Source: JBDNJM01 sp041687755
Lineage (GTDB): Bacteria > Planctomycetota > UBA1135 > GCA-002686595
Direction of reading: 5' to 3'
DNA: 64,000 nt
NCBI GenBank assembly: GCA_041687755.1
Contig: JBDNJM010000154.1
Location: 62,001 to 126,000, forward strand
Under the pieces are notes generated by a model. It was given only the letters and a program-made list of their open reading frames with translations. It was not told the DNA's origin and made no database searches. Shown here piece after piece: positions 53,647-63,202 of this stretch. The position numbers were made by a program, and so were the translations under genes. Each line of letters starts with the position of its first letter. The stretch's first letter is position 1.

Positions 53647-55539
53647 TCAGCCGCCGCGCCGCGCCCGCTCCACGTGCACCGCGAGCAGCGCCACGTCCGG
53701 CGGGTTGATGCCCGCGATGCGTCCGGCCGCGCCGAGCGTGCGCGGGCGCAGCAGCTCAAGCTTCTCGCGGGCCTCGCCGCGCAGGCCGCGGATGGCCGCG
53801 AGGTTCAGGTCGGCAGGGATCTGGATGCCCTCCTGCCGCTTCATGCGCTCGACGTCGTTGCGCTGGCGCTCGACGTAGCCCGCGTATTTGACGTCGGCCT
53901 CCACCGCGGTCACCAGGTCTCGCGGTAGCTCGAGCGCGGCGAGCGCGGGGTAACGCGCCGATAGGGTGCCCCACGTCTCCTCCGGCCGGCGCAGCAGGTC
54001 GTCGAGGCGTCGCTGACTGTCGGCCCCCTCGCGTGTCGCGCGCAGCAGCGCCACGGCCTCCCCGATGCGCGCGCGGCGGGCTTCGGCGAGGGCGATCGTC
54101 GCGGCATCCACCAGGCCGACCTCGCGCGCCTTCGGCAGCAGTCGCAGGTCGGCGTTGTCCTGGCGCAGCAGCAGCCGGTACTCGGCACGGCTCGTGAACA
54201 TGCGGTACGGCTCGGTCGGGTTCGTGACCGTAAGGTCGTCCACGAGCACGCCCGCGTAGGCTTCGTCGCGCCCCAGCAGCAGCGGCGCGCGATCTGTGAC
54301 CCACAGGGCCGCGTTCGCGCCGGCCAACAGGCCCTGGGCCGCGGCCTCCTCGTAGCCGCTCGTGCCGTTGATCTGTCCCGCCAGGAACAGTCCCGGCGCC
54401 TTCAGCACCGCCAGCGTCGGGTCGAGCTGGCTCGGCTGCACGAAGTCGTACTCGACCGCGTAGCCGTGCCGCAGGAACACCGCGCGCTCCAGGCCCGGAA
54501 TCACGTGGCAGAACTCCTCCTGCACCTCGGCCGGCAGCGAGGTCGAGATACCGTTGACGTACACGACGTCGGTCTCGAGTCCCTCGGGCTCCAGGAACAG
54601 CTGGTGCCGGTCCCGGTCGGCGAAGCGCATGATCTTGTCTTCAACCGACGGGCAGTAGCGCGGCCCCACGCCCTGAATCGCGCCGGTGTACATCGGTGCG
54701 CGGTGCACGTTGTCGCGAATAATCGCGTGCGCCGCCTCGTTCGTGTACGTGATGTGGCAGGCGATCTGGCGCAGCGCGGGGAAGCCGGACGGGTCCGTGC
54801 GGAAGCTGAAGGGCTCGGCCGGATCGTCCCCGCCCTGCGCTTCTAGATCCTCCCAATTGATCGAGGCGCTCGAGAGCCGCGGCGGGGTGCCGGTTTTCAG
54901 CCGGCCGGTGACCAGCCCCAGCCGGCGCAGGTCTTCCGAAACCCCGCTCGCGGAGGCCTCCCCGACGCGACCGCCCGCGGTCTGGCTCTCGCCCGTATGC
55001 ATCACCGCCGCCAGGAAGGTCCCGGTCGTCAGGATCACGGCAGTGGCGCGCAGCTCTCGGCCGTCCTGCAACTCGACGCCGACGACCGTGTCGCGGCCGC
55101 CATGCTCCTCAACGATCAGGCGCTCCACGCCCCCCTCAACGATCTCGACGCCGCTGGCTTCGCGCACGAAGCGCGTCACCGTCTCGCGGTACACGTGCCG
55201 ATCCGCCTGGGCCCGCGGCGCGCGCACCGCATAGCCTTTGGCCGTGTTGAGCATCCGGAACTGAATCCCGGCCGCATCCGTCGCGAGGCCCATGACGCCG
55301 CCTAGGGCATCCACCTCGCGGGCCAGCTGCCCCTTGCCCAGGCCCCCGATGGCGGGGTTGCAGCTCATCTCCCCAATCTTGTCGGCCCGGAACGTCACGA
55401 GCGCAGCGGCAACTCCGAGGCGCGCGGCCGCGAGCGCCGCCTCGACCCCGGCGTGTCCACCGCCCACGACGATCACCCCGAATGCATTGCCATCACTGGA
55501 CTTCGGGGACGGGTGCGGATGCTGAAGATCGGGATTCAT
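53647..55539 (-). CDS. mnmG: tRNA uridine-5-carboxymethylaminomethyl modification enzyme MnmG
   Basis: 630 residues. The N-terminal Rossmann motif GGGHAGVEAALAAARLG binds FAD. MSCNPAIGGLGKGQLAREVDALGG and GTFLAAVMHTGE are MnmG signatures. The C-terminal helical domain (IPADLNLAAIRGLRGEAREKL) binds MnmE and tRNA. With MnmE it installs the cmnm5 group at wobble U34. The length is normal. mnmE is not in the window; MnmA, which thiolates the same base, is encoded at 38992-40173. It is convergent with the propeller gene. Confidence 0.96.
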   Translation of the reverse strand: MNPDLQHPHPSPKSSDGNAFGVIVVGGGHAGVEAALAAARLGVAAALVTFRADKIGEMSCNPAIGGLGKGQLAREVDALGGVMGLATDAAGIQFRMLNTAKGYAVRAPRAQADRHVYRETVTRFVREASGVEIVEGGVERLIVEEHGGRDTVVGVELQDGRELRATAVILTTGTFLAAVMHTGESQTAGGRVGEASASGVSEDLRRLGLVTGRLKTGTPPRLSSASINWEDLEAQGGDDPAEPFSFRTDPSGFPALRQIACHITYTNEAAHAIIRDNVHRAPMYTGAIQGVGPRYCPSVEDKIMRFADRDRHQLFLEPEGLETDVVYVNGISTSLPAEVQEEFCHVIPGLERAVFLRHGYAVEYDFVQPSQLDPTLAVLKAPGLFLAGQINGTSGYEEAAAQGLLAGANAALWVTDRAPLLLGRDEAYAGVLVDDLTVTNPTEPYRMFTSRAEYRLLLRQDNADLRLLPKAREVGLVDAATIALAEARRARIGEAVALLRATREGADSQRRLDDLLRRPEETWGTLSARYPALAALELPRDLVTAVEADVKYAGYVERQRNDVERMKRQEGIQIPADLNLAAIRGLRGEAREKLELLRPRTLGAAGRIAGINPPDVALLAVHVERARRGG

Positions 55540-55640
55540 GGGGATGGTGCTCTAGGCGCCTCTATTTCAGCCGAAGACACCGCCAGGTAAAGCACAAGTC
55601 GCCTGGATCCTGGGAGAACCCGCGGCCGATAGCCCCCTTC

Positions 55641-55880
55641 GTGCATTCCTGGGTATTCCGCCATCGACATCAGCTCCGGGCCATCTACGGCCTGCCACCC
55701 GAGGAACGGGTGCAGAAGCTGCTCGACGACCACGCTGCCGAGCGTGCGCCGAAGGTGGATCGTATGGCCCTGGCGGGGACGATCGCGGCTGTCGACGACC
55801 CCGACCCCGACGCCGAGTCGGAGCCCGAGGCCGCCGGGCTGATCCAGCTCGAGCTGCGCCCCAAGCCGAAGCGCGTCTGA
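55641..55880 (+). CDS. Small hypothetical protein
   Basis: 79 residues from GTG 55641; the open frame extends upstream to 55482 but codon use and peptide character improve from here. The peptide VHSWVFRHRHQLRAIYGLPP, a helical ERVQKLLDDHAAER and an acidic DPDPDAESEPEAAG run precede a basic end. Codon choice (mostly G or C at third positions) fits the neighbours. It is divergent from mnmG, with 101 bases between. No family recognised. The function is unknown and it could still be a chance frame. Confidence 0.5.
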   Translation: MHSWVFRHRHQLRAIYGLPPEERVQKLLDDHAAERAPKVDRMALAGTIAAVDDPDPDAESEPEAAGLIQLELRPKPKRV

Positions 55881-55920
55881 AGTCGCCTGCGGGCCCTGCG
55901 GAGCAAGCGCCCGGCCTGTC

Positions 55921-57692
55921 TCACGGCCCCAGCTCGACCTCCAGTCTGCCTGCGGCAGGCGGCCACTGGATCGGGACCTTCCGCGGGAGATCCTTGATCC
56001 CGACCTCCGGCAGCGAGAGCGTCTACTCCCCCCGCTGGCAGCCACAGCTCCAGCTGCCCCTCGCCGTCCGCCTGCAGCCAGGTCGCCGTCTCGTGAGTCC
56101 AAGTCTCCGACTGCTCGAGCCGCACCCAACCCGCCGCCAATGCGAGCCCGTCCGAGTCCCTCAGCGCAACCCGCCCCGCGTGCAGCTTCAGGTCGAGGGC
56201 GATGCGGTGCTCCCCGGCTCGAGGGAGCTCCACGGTCTCCAGGGCCAACCATATGCGCGCGGCATCCGCATCAGGCTCAGACTCGTGAGTCGCACCGACT
56301 TCGACGAGGGCGAACGGCGTCGCAGATCCGGGCCGCAGGTTCGCGAGCACCCCGCTGCCATCGCTCCCTAGGGAGGGCTGGAAATGGGTTCGCCGAGTTC
56401 CAGCGACCTGCGGATCGACCGCGAGCTGTAGCGCGCGCTCCGGGCTCCCGTCCACGGCCACGTGCAGCCGCAGCAGCTCGAGCTTCGATGGCCGCGCATC
56501 GATGTCCAACTCGAGGAGTTCGCCCTCCAACAGCTCGGATTGCCCGGCAGCCTGCCGTTTGAGCCACCGCGGGCCCTAGGGCAGCCCCGGGCACTCGACC
56601 CACAGGATGTACTTTCCCGGCGGCAGCGCATCGATGCTGCACCGCGGTCCGATCCCGAGCCGATAGTCGCGCGCAATTCCGATGGCCGAGCCGAACCGAA
56701 AGCGCTCCCGCCCGCCGACGGCATCGAGCGTGTGCACGTGCACCCTCACTGGCCACCCGGAGCGGATTGCCCACTGAGCAATCGCCCAGTGAGGCTCCCT
56801 GTCCGCGGTAGGTGCAGTTCCGGCCAGCCGGGAGTCGAGGGCAGCTCTTCCAGACTGTCGAACTCCAAGGGCACCGAGCGCGGAGTGTTGATGGTCACGC
56901 TCGTCGACTCAAACGGGCTCGCCACGAACTCGAACCACCCCTGCGGATCCGTCTCGACGCGGTCCGTCACCCGCTTGTTCCGGGAGGTGATAGAGATCGC
57001 GACCACCTCAGCACCGCCGACGTTGGCACCGTCACCGTCCAGCAACCTTCCGCGGACTTCCGCTCCCTTCCAGAAGCGCCTGCAGCTCGACTTCAAGCCT
57101 GCGCTCCTCTTCAGGAAACAGCTGCGCGAACCGAACCTCTGCGATGTAGTCGTTGTCAGCCTCGAATCGAAGGAACTGCGCCCGCGGGTGCAGCTGTACG
57201 GGGTCGCCCCTCCAGCCCCCTTAGAGACCGACGTGGCGCCAGAGCTCCGAATCATCGCTGAGGGCTTCCGAAACCTCACTGTGCAGAGTTCGTACAGCCA
57301 CCCTTCCGTCCCAAGGCTGCCCGTCCGGGCCCCGCACCTGCACTCGGGGGGTCACACGACTCTCCGGCCGCAGGATGTACGTCTTGCAGGGCACCACGTC
57401 ATCCATGACGGCAGGTAAAAAACGACGGATCTTCGAGCCGAATCGAGTGGGTCCCCGGCCGAACCTGCTTGCAGCTCTACTCGTGCCCACGGCTCGGCCC
57501 GGGCGTCAGACTTCTGCGCGTCCCGTCCGACGCCAGCAGTACGAGACCGCCCGGTTGAGCTTGGCGCGTCGAACCCGACGCGCGGGTATAGCCCCGCAGG
57601 GTCACGGCCTTCAGGGCGCCCCTCTCCGGCTCCTGGAGGCCGCTCGACGAGCGACCGAGTGTCGCAAACAGAGCACAGAGGGCGACCAGCAT
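55921..57692 (-). pseudogene. Decayed exported protein with carboxypeptidase-regulatory-like domains
   Basis: From ATG 57692 a signal-like MLVALCALFATLG is followed by coding-like pieces in all three minus frames: QPGGLVLLASDGTRRSL, then DDVVPCKTYILRPESRV and QLFPEEERRLEVELQALLEG. Next come EVRGRLLDGDGANVGGAEVV, GSLTGRLLSGQ, VRVHVHTLDAVGG with PPGKYILWVECPG, and LLELDIDARPSKLELLRLHV. The last piece is IQWPPAAGRLEVELGP with a TGA at 55921-55923. In-frame stops interrupt it: TAA at 57221-57223 and TAG at 56576-56578. Frameshifts are needed near 57480, 57055, 56750 and 56020. GRLLDGDGANVGGAEV and similar repeats fit CarboxypepD_reg-like domains. The gene cannot make a full protein. Confidence 0.8.
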
Positions 57693-57769
57693 GGGGGACG
57701 TTGAACGGGGGGCTTCAGGGCCCCCGCACCGGGAGGCCCTGCGAGCGCGGAACCGAAGCCAACCCCGTG

Positions 57770-58103
57770 CCCGAGCAGCAGCTCGCCCAGGACCTGGCGC
57801 TGCTCGATGCGGGCCTCGATCGCGTCGGGGGGTCTTCTCGACCCGCTCCGGACGAGAAGACGACGGTCTCGCGGCGCCTGCGGCGCCCGCACTCCCGGCT
57901 GCGGTTGATCGCGCGCTGCCGCAGCACCGTGCCGAGCCACACGCGGCTGAACCGCGGGGCCCGCAGCGTGCCCGCCGCCGCGTCGAGGAACAGGTCCTGG
58001 ACCGGGTCGTCGCCGTCGGCCTCCCCCACGAGCGAACGAGCCGGTCGGCGAGCCCGGTCTCATCGGCGAGCAGGTCCTTGAGAGTCGTATCTGTCGTGCT
58101 CAT
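57770..58103 (-). pseudogene. Truncated and frameshifted ECF-type RNA polymerase sigma factor
   Basis: ATG 58103 starts MSTTDTTLKDLLADETGLAD. Near 58030 the frame changes to VGEADGDDPVQDLFLDAAAG, the sigma region 2 DxxDxxQ signature, followed by FSRVWLGTVLRQRAINRSRE. A second change near 57860 leads to PPDAIEARIEQRQVLGELLLGHG, the linker before region 4. Region 4 (the -35 binding helix-turn-helix) is missing. The sequence runs directly into the decayed carboxypeptidase-domain gene, suggesting a deletion as well as frameshifts. Such sigma factors often pair with downstream exported proteins in planctomycetes. Confidence 0.75.
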
Positions 58104-58220
58104 GGTCGACGAAGCACCGCGGGCACAGCTGCCGTCCGCCGGATCGCCAAGAAATTGGCCGGGGGCCCAGGAACGATCGAAGAACCCGCTCCAGGATCGG
58201 CGTGGCGCGGTGGGTCGGCC

Positions 58221-58664
58221 CTACTCCGGCGCCGGCTGCTCGATGAACTTGACCCTCGGGCGTTCCGGATCGAGGCGAAAATCGAACACCGGCTGATAGA
58301 CCCGGCCCGCCAGGAACGCGCCGGAGGCCTGCACCCTGCCCGAAATGAGCGGGGTTCCGTTGAAGTAGTTCACCTCGAGCGAGTGCCCCCCCCTCCCGGG
58401 CTCCAGCTGCAGCCAGTGCTTGCGGCCGTCCCACCGAGAGAACGAGGACGGGTCTCCGTCCACCAGTTCGTAGGTCACCTTCTCCGGAAGGCTGTTGCCC
58501 ACGATGGGGTGCTTCAAAAAGACGAGCGGGGCACCGTCGCGACCCTTGAGAACGGCGTACTCGCCATCGATCTCGGCGGGGTCGAGGTAGCGTTCGGTGT
58601 TGCGACAGCCAAACGAGGCGAAGAGCAGGAAGACGAGCAGGATGGAGCGGAGCGCGAGCTGCAT
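58221..58664 (-). CDS. Small putative lipoprotein
   Basis: 147 residues from ATG 58664. The N-terminal hydrophobic segment ends LLFASFGC|RN, an imperfect lipobox (Phe at -2) but compatible with lipidation. The mature part is a compact beta-rich domain (GEYAVLKGRDGAPLVFLKH; KVTYELVDGDPSSF; RVYQPVFDFRLD) with no recognised family. The frame is clean, unlike the upstream sigma/carboxypeptidase remnants. The function is unknown; an envelope location is likely. Confidence 0.78.
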   Translation of the reverse strand: MQLALRSILLVFLLFASFGCRNTERYLDPAEIDGEYAVLKGRDGAPLVFLKHPIVGNSLPEKVTYELVDGDPSSFSRWDGRKHWLQLEPGRGGHSLEVNYFNGTPLISGRVQASGAFLAGRVYQPVFDFRLDPERPRVKFIEQPAPE

Positions 58665-58787
58665 GGAGCCTTCAGCGACAAGTTGGGCTGGGCCAGCGGG
58701 GAAGCGCGACGGACGCCGACCTTCGGCCCCCTCGCTTGCACCCGGTACTCGGAGTCTAGCTGCCGGCCTCGCGCGAGAGAAACGACA

Positions 58788-58822
58788 GCGGCCCGCAGCA
58801 TCGGGGTGATGCTGCGGGCCGC
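58788..58822 (-). terminator. Terminator after the metalloprotease gene
   Basis: Arms GCGGCCCGCAGCATC and GATGCTGCGGGCCGC (15 perfect pairs) with a 5-base loop, 47 bases downstream of the protease stop on the minus strand. Confidence 0.75.
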
Positions 58823-58868
58823 GTAGCGACCGACCCAAACGGGTCGACCGGGAAGCTTCAGGCTTCGA

Positions 58869-61322
58869 TTACGGCAGGAACTCGACCTGGAGGGCGTTCG
58901 AGAGCTCCGCGAGCTCCGGCAGGCTCAGGTCGAGACCTAGGCCTTGGACGTAGCGCGTCGCCGGGCCGCCGCCGCCGGGGATGCCGAGCAGGCTCGCCGT
59001 GCCGGCACCGTCGGCGGTCACCAGGAAGAGGCTGCCGAGCGGCACCGTGACGACCGTGCCGCCGACCAGCGGGGTCGGGTTGAACTGGTTCGAGACCAGG
59101 AACCAGGCCGGGTTGAACGGCACGACGTTGTTCATCACGAGGTCGGCGGTGCCGCCGGTGAGGAGCGCGTCGCCGCACAGCTCGAGCGTCAGGTTGCCGG
59201 AGCCGAAGCCCAGGTCGTCCGCGCACTCGATGCAGTCGACGCGACGCACGGCGAAGTCGTCGATCGCGGCTTCGACGATGGAGCCGAAGTCGTCCGAGGC
59301 GACGAAGCGAAGCTCGACGTTCGCGGTCGGGGCGACGAAGTCACTGACCGTGAATTCGTGGAAGAACCAGCCGCCGGAGGCCTGGAAGCTCGGGCCGACT
59401 TCTTCGACCTCGATCCAGCTGTTGCCGCCGTCGTTGCTGATGTCCACGATTAGGCTCTCAGCACCCGGGTTCGAGCCCGCGTCGTTCGAGAACCAGCGCC
59501 AGTAGCCGATGCGCGCGTCGCCGCTCGACAGGTCGAGCGTCGGGGAGGTCAGCGTGGTGCGACCGCCGTCGACGTCGTTGTCGCCGGCGCCGCCGCCGTT
59601 GTGCTGGCCGGTGATGAAGGCGAGGCTGCCGCCCACCGTGTGGTCGTCCTCGGACTGGGCCGAGGTGCCGACCGGGTTGACGCGGGTCCAGATGCCGGTG
59701 GTGGCGTCGTCGCCGGGCGCACCGACGGTCCAGCCGCCGGGGGCCTCGAAGTCATCAGCGATGAGAACGGTCTCGTTGCCGATCTCGACCTCGATCACGT
59801 CGGTCTGAGTGAAGCCGCAGGTCTGCTCGGTGAAGCTGACGAAGTAGCTGGCCGCGGCGCCACAGGGCGCGGGCGGCAGGTCGGCGGTGTAGGTGTTTCC
59901 AGCGACCAGCGTCATCGGAACGCTCGCAAAGCTCGCGCCGTTGTCGAGGCTGACCTCGAGGCTCGGGGTGCCGATCAAGGTGCCGACGACTTCAGCCGAG
60001 ACCGCCGTTGCGGTGTCGGGCGCCACCAGCGTCAGCTGCTGGACCGTCGCGCCCACGTACAGCGGCAGGCAGCTGCCCGCGCCGTTCTTCATGACGTCGA
60101 CCACCGTCGGGTGGAAGAGGGTTGTCATGTTATTCATGCCGCCCGGGCACAGGTGGCAGTAGCTCATCACGGTTCCGTTTGTGATGCAGGAGCCTCCGGC
60201 GCAGTTGTCGATCTGCGGGCTGTAGTCGTGGGTGTGCGGCGAGCTGAAGCTGTGTCCAGTCTCGTGCGTGAAGACGATGAACTCCCAGTTGAAGGGGTTG
60301 ACCGTGATCGGGAACTGCAGCTGGCCGTCGAGGTTGCCGCTGACGGCGAACGCGAAGGTCTGGCTCGCATCACAGATGCCGCTCAGGTAGGCGACACCGC
60401 CGCCCAGCCCGGCGCCGGACAAGAAGTGGCCCATGTTGGCGCCGCCGGGGATGTTGCCGGTCCAGGCGCCCACGAACTCGTTGAGCATGTCGATGCTGCC
60501 GCCGCCGCTTTCGGGGGTCGACCAGCCGTCGTTCACATTCGTGTTGAACTGGACGTAGGGGTACGTCAGGACGGTGTCGATCTGATCCTCGTAGCGCGCG
60601 CTGGCCGCGGCCAGCAGCGAGGTGACGTGCGCCGTTTGGGCGGCGAGGTCGTTGCTGAAGATCTGGTGGTACTGGTAGTCGCACTCGATGGCAATTTTGG
60701 CCTCGAGCAGGGTGCAGCCCGCGCCGGCTTCAGCGGTCTGACCGCGGGTCGGCTCGTGCTCGGGCACGAGCTCGCCCTCGACGCCAGCGGTGTCGCAGCG
60801 GAACTGGTTCTGCACGCCGAGCTGGCGCAGGCGCTCTTCCGAGGCCACCCAGGTGCGGGCGTTCTCCCAGGACTCGTTGTTCTCAGCCTGGGGCAGCAGG
60901 TGCGTGAGCTGCTCGCCGTCGCTGATCCAGCCGCGGGTGCCGCGGTTGGAGAACGAGAGCACGGCTTCGGAGCCGGGCTCGCCGGCAATGCTGCCGATCC
61001 ACACGCTCAGGTCGAGACCCTCGAGCAGGTCATTGGCCGGGCGGCCGTCGACCTGAAAGCCGAACTTGAGGCGGTCGAGGTCGACCTGGGTCAGGATCAG
61101 GTCGTAGGGCTCGCCGGCGGCGTTCGACACGCCGGTCAGGCGGACGCTGTCAAAATCGGCCAGGGCCGCGATCGCGGCGGGGCTCGGAACCAGGCTTTGG
61201 ATGCCGGGAGCGGGGATCTCGGCGTCGGGGGTCAGGGGGAACGGGACCGGGGTCTGGGCGGAGGCCGCTGCGGCGCCGAGGGCACCGAGGGTCAGTCCAA
61301 GCGTCAGTTGCCGATGAAGCAT
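58869..61322 (-). CDS. Secreted metzincin-type metalloprotease
   Basis: 817 residues from ATG 61322 with a signal peptide ending ASAQ. The zinc motif THETGHSFSSPHTHDY fits HExxHxxxxxH of reprolysin-like (M12B-type) metzincins, and MSYCHLCPGGMNNM supplies the Met-turn region. The catalytic domain (about 195-400) is followed by a jelly-roll carbohydrate/MAM-like domain (about 510-690) and a C-terminal 115-residue domain (LELCGDALLTGGTADLVM; IPGGGGPATRYVQGLGLD) ending ALQVEFLP, seen on many secreted planctomycete proteins. It is extracellular or surface-bound, probably exported by Sec and then type II secretion. Divergent from the HEAT gene. Confidence 0.9.
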   Translation of the reverse strand: MLHRQLTLGLTLGALGAAAASAQTPVPFPLTPDAEIPAPGIQSLVPSPAAIAALADFDSVRLTGVSNAAGEPYDLILTQVDLDRLKFGFQVDGRPANDLLEGLDLSVWIGSIAGEPGSEAVLSFSNRGTRGWISDGEQLTHLLPQAENNESWENARTWVASEERLRQLGVQNQFRCDTAGVEGELVPEHEPTRGQTAEAGAGCTLLEAKIAIECDYQYHQIFSNDLAAQTAHVTSLLAAASARYEDQIDTVLTYPYVQFNTNVNDGWSTPESGGGSIDMLNEFVGAWTGNIPGGANMGHFLSGAGLGGGVAYLSGICDASQTFAFAVSGNLDGQLQFPITVNPFNWEFIVFTHETGHSFSSPHTHDYSPQIDNCAGGSCITNGTVMSYCHLCPGGMNNMTTLFHPTVVDVMKNGAGSCLPLYVGATVQQLTLVAPDTATAVSAEVVGTLIGTPSLEVSLDNGASFASVPMTLVAGNTYTADLPPAPCGAAASYFVSFTEQTCGFTQTDVIEVEIGNETVLIADDFEAPGGWTVGAPGDDATTGIWTRVNPVGTSAQSEDDHTVGGSLAFITGQHNGGGAGDNDVDGGRTTLTSPTLDLSSGDARIGYWRWFSNDAGSNPGAESLIVDISNDGGNSWIEVEEVGPSFQASGGWFFHEFTVSDFVAPTANVELRFVASDDFGSIVEAAIDDFAVRRVDCIECADDLGFGSGNLTLELCGDALLTGGTADLVMNNVVPFNPAWFLVSNQFNPTPLVGGTVVTVPLGSLFLVTADGAGTASLLGIPGGGGPATRYVQGLGLDLSLPELAELSNALQVEFLP

Positions 61323-61621
61323 CTGGAGGCGGGGGGTTCGGGGGAGAGGGGGCGACCGCGCGCGCTCAAGAAGGAGGGCGACGGCCGGTGGGGAGAAGGT
61401 CCCGGGGGAGAGGGCGGCGGCCGACGTCTCGCGAGGAGCGCCTGCCGGGCCGGGGAGGGTCGCGCTGGAGGGCGGGACCCGGGCCGCGGGATGGAACTCC
61501 CAGCGACCCAGGCTTAGAACCTCCCTGGCCGCGTGAAGTTCCCTGTGCCTGGGCAGTTCGGTGGCTGACTCCCGCCTCGAACCCGCACAACTCGCCCCGT
61601 ATCGGGGGGTAGCATGCACCG

Positions 61622-63061
61622 ATGCTCTGCTCGAACGAGAACTCCGCCGCAGGCCGACGCGCCCTCTGGACCCCGATGCTCACCCCTGCCCGCCGCGCCC
61701 TGACCCTCGCCGGGTTGTGCCTGCTGGCCGGTTCGGCGGCCGCGGCAGGCCCTCCCTGCGCCCCTGCCGCCGGGGCGCCACCCCGTGCGAGTGCCCAGGC
61801 CGACGATGCGCCCAGCCTTGAGGAGCTCCTCAACACCGCGCGGGCGGAGGCCGTTGGGCTGCGCGCCGAGTACGCGCCGGAGCTCCCCGCTCTGCTCGAC
61901 CGGCTGGCGCGCGGCCTGGCCGATGATCGCGACCGCGAGCAGGAGGTGCCGCTCCAACGACTGGCCGAAATGGGCGGAACCGGCGGCGAACTGCTGGCCG
62001 AGTCCTTGCGCGCCGGTTCCCAGACCGACGCCGTGGAGCGGGCGCGCGCTGACGCCGCGCTGCACGCCCTGCTGGTGCTGCGGCCCAGAACCGCCGCTCC
62101 GACGCTACAGCGCGAGGCCCAAGACGCGATCGGCGACACCCGCAAGCGCATCTTGCGCGCGCTGACCGCCTGCGGAGCACCGGCCCCCACGGCGCTGTTC
62201 CTGCGCCAGATGTTCGAGGAGAACACCAGCACGCTGCTGCGCTCGGCCGTGGTTCAGGCGATCGCGTACATCGACGACCCCACGACCCTCGCGGTGCTGG
62301 ACATGGCCCTCGCCGGCGATGACGCGCGGCTGCGGCGCGACGCGGTGCGCGGCGCGAGCGCCGCGGGACTCGAGCGCTTCCTGCCCACCGCTCGCGCCGC
62401 GCTCGACGATCCCGCGCTCGGCAAGGAATTGATCGAACCGCTGGTGGACTACCTGCTCGTGCTGCAGCTCGAAGACAGTCCGCTCGGGGACTTCCGGCGC
62501 ATCCAAAGCCACCTCTACGGCGCGGGCGCGGTGCCGTCCGACGTCGGCGTGCGCGTGCTGGACGCCTGCCACGGGCTGCAGCTGGAGGCCCGCGACATCG
62601 AGTCGCTGCTGACGCCCCTACTCGGGCGCGGTGGCGAACTCGGCATGGCCGCGGAGATCCTGCTCGCGCGCAGCGGCAGTCGCGAGTCGCTGAAGAAGCT
62701 CGAGAAAAAGGCCGACGCCGCCGTCGACAAGGCCCGCGAGGGCAACATCGTGCCCTACATCGAGCGCGCCGAGCTCTACCTGCGGCTCGCCGAGTACTCC
62801 AAGTCGGTGGCCGACTACAAGCGCGTGCTCAAAGCCAGCGAGGACAGCTCCGTGTTCGCCCAGAACACCGCCCGACTCGGGCTCGCGCGGGCGTACGCAG
62901 CCGACGGCAAGTTCAGCAAGGCGTTCTCCGAGATCGAGGCCGCCGGGATCAGCCCGCGCAAGATCGTGGAACTCTCGGGCGAACCCTACTTTCGGGAGAT
63001 GGTCGCCCACTCACGCTATGGAGACGTCTTCCGCGAGGCCAGACAGCTCGAGGAGCAGTAA
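61622..63061 (+). CDS. Exported HEAT/TPR-repeat protein
   Basis: 479 residues from ATG 61622; an ATG at residue 19 (61676) gives a more compact signal peptide (MLTPARRALTLAGLCLLAG). Helical HEAT-like repeats follow (TLLRSAVVQAIAYIDDPTTLAVLDMAL; DARLRRDAVRGASAAGLERFLP). TPR-like helices then appear at about 380-450 (AELYLRLAEYSKSVADYKRVL; ARLGLARAYAADGKFSKAFSE), and the end GEPYFREMVAHSRYGDVFREA is like a TPR closing helix. The partner is unknown. It lies in the envelope, probably periplasmic. The gene at 63203 follows on the same strand. Confidence 0.85.
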   Translation: MLCSNENSAAGRRALWTPMLTPARRALTLAGLCLLAGSAAAAGPPCAPAAGAPPRASAQADDAPSLEELLNTARAEAVGLRAEYAPELPALLDRLARGLADDRDREQEVPLQRLAEMGGTGGELLAESLRAGSQTDAVERARADAALHALLVLRPRTAAPTLQREAQDAIGDTRKRILRALTACGAPAPTALFLRQMFEENTSTLLRSAVVQAIAYIDDPTTLAVLDMALAGDDARLRRDAVRGASAAGLERFLPTARAALDDPALGKELIEPLVDYLLVLQLEDSPLGDFRRIQSHLYGAGAVPSDVGVRVLDACHGLQLEARDIESLLTPLLGRGGELGMAAEILLARSGSRESLKKLEKKADAAVDKAREGNIVPYIERAELYLRLAEYSKSVADYKRVLKASEDSSVFAQNTARLGLARAYAADGKFSKAFSEIEAAGISPRKIVELSGEPYFREMVAHSRYGDVFREARQLEEQ

Positions 63062-63202
63062 CGGGATCGCCGCGGGCTCGCCGCCTGTGGCTGCCGGTGC
63101 CGGGGCTCCGATGAGCCTTTGGTGCACCCTTCCAGCTCCCCCTCCCCCGCAGCAGCCTGCGGCGAACCGCTCCGGAGTGTCGCCCCGGCGCCCTCCAAGG
63201 GC

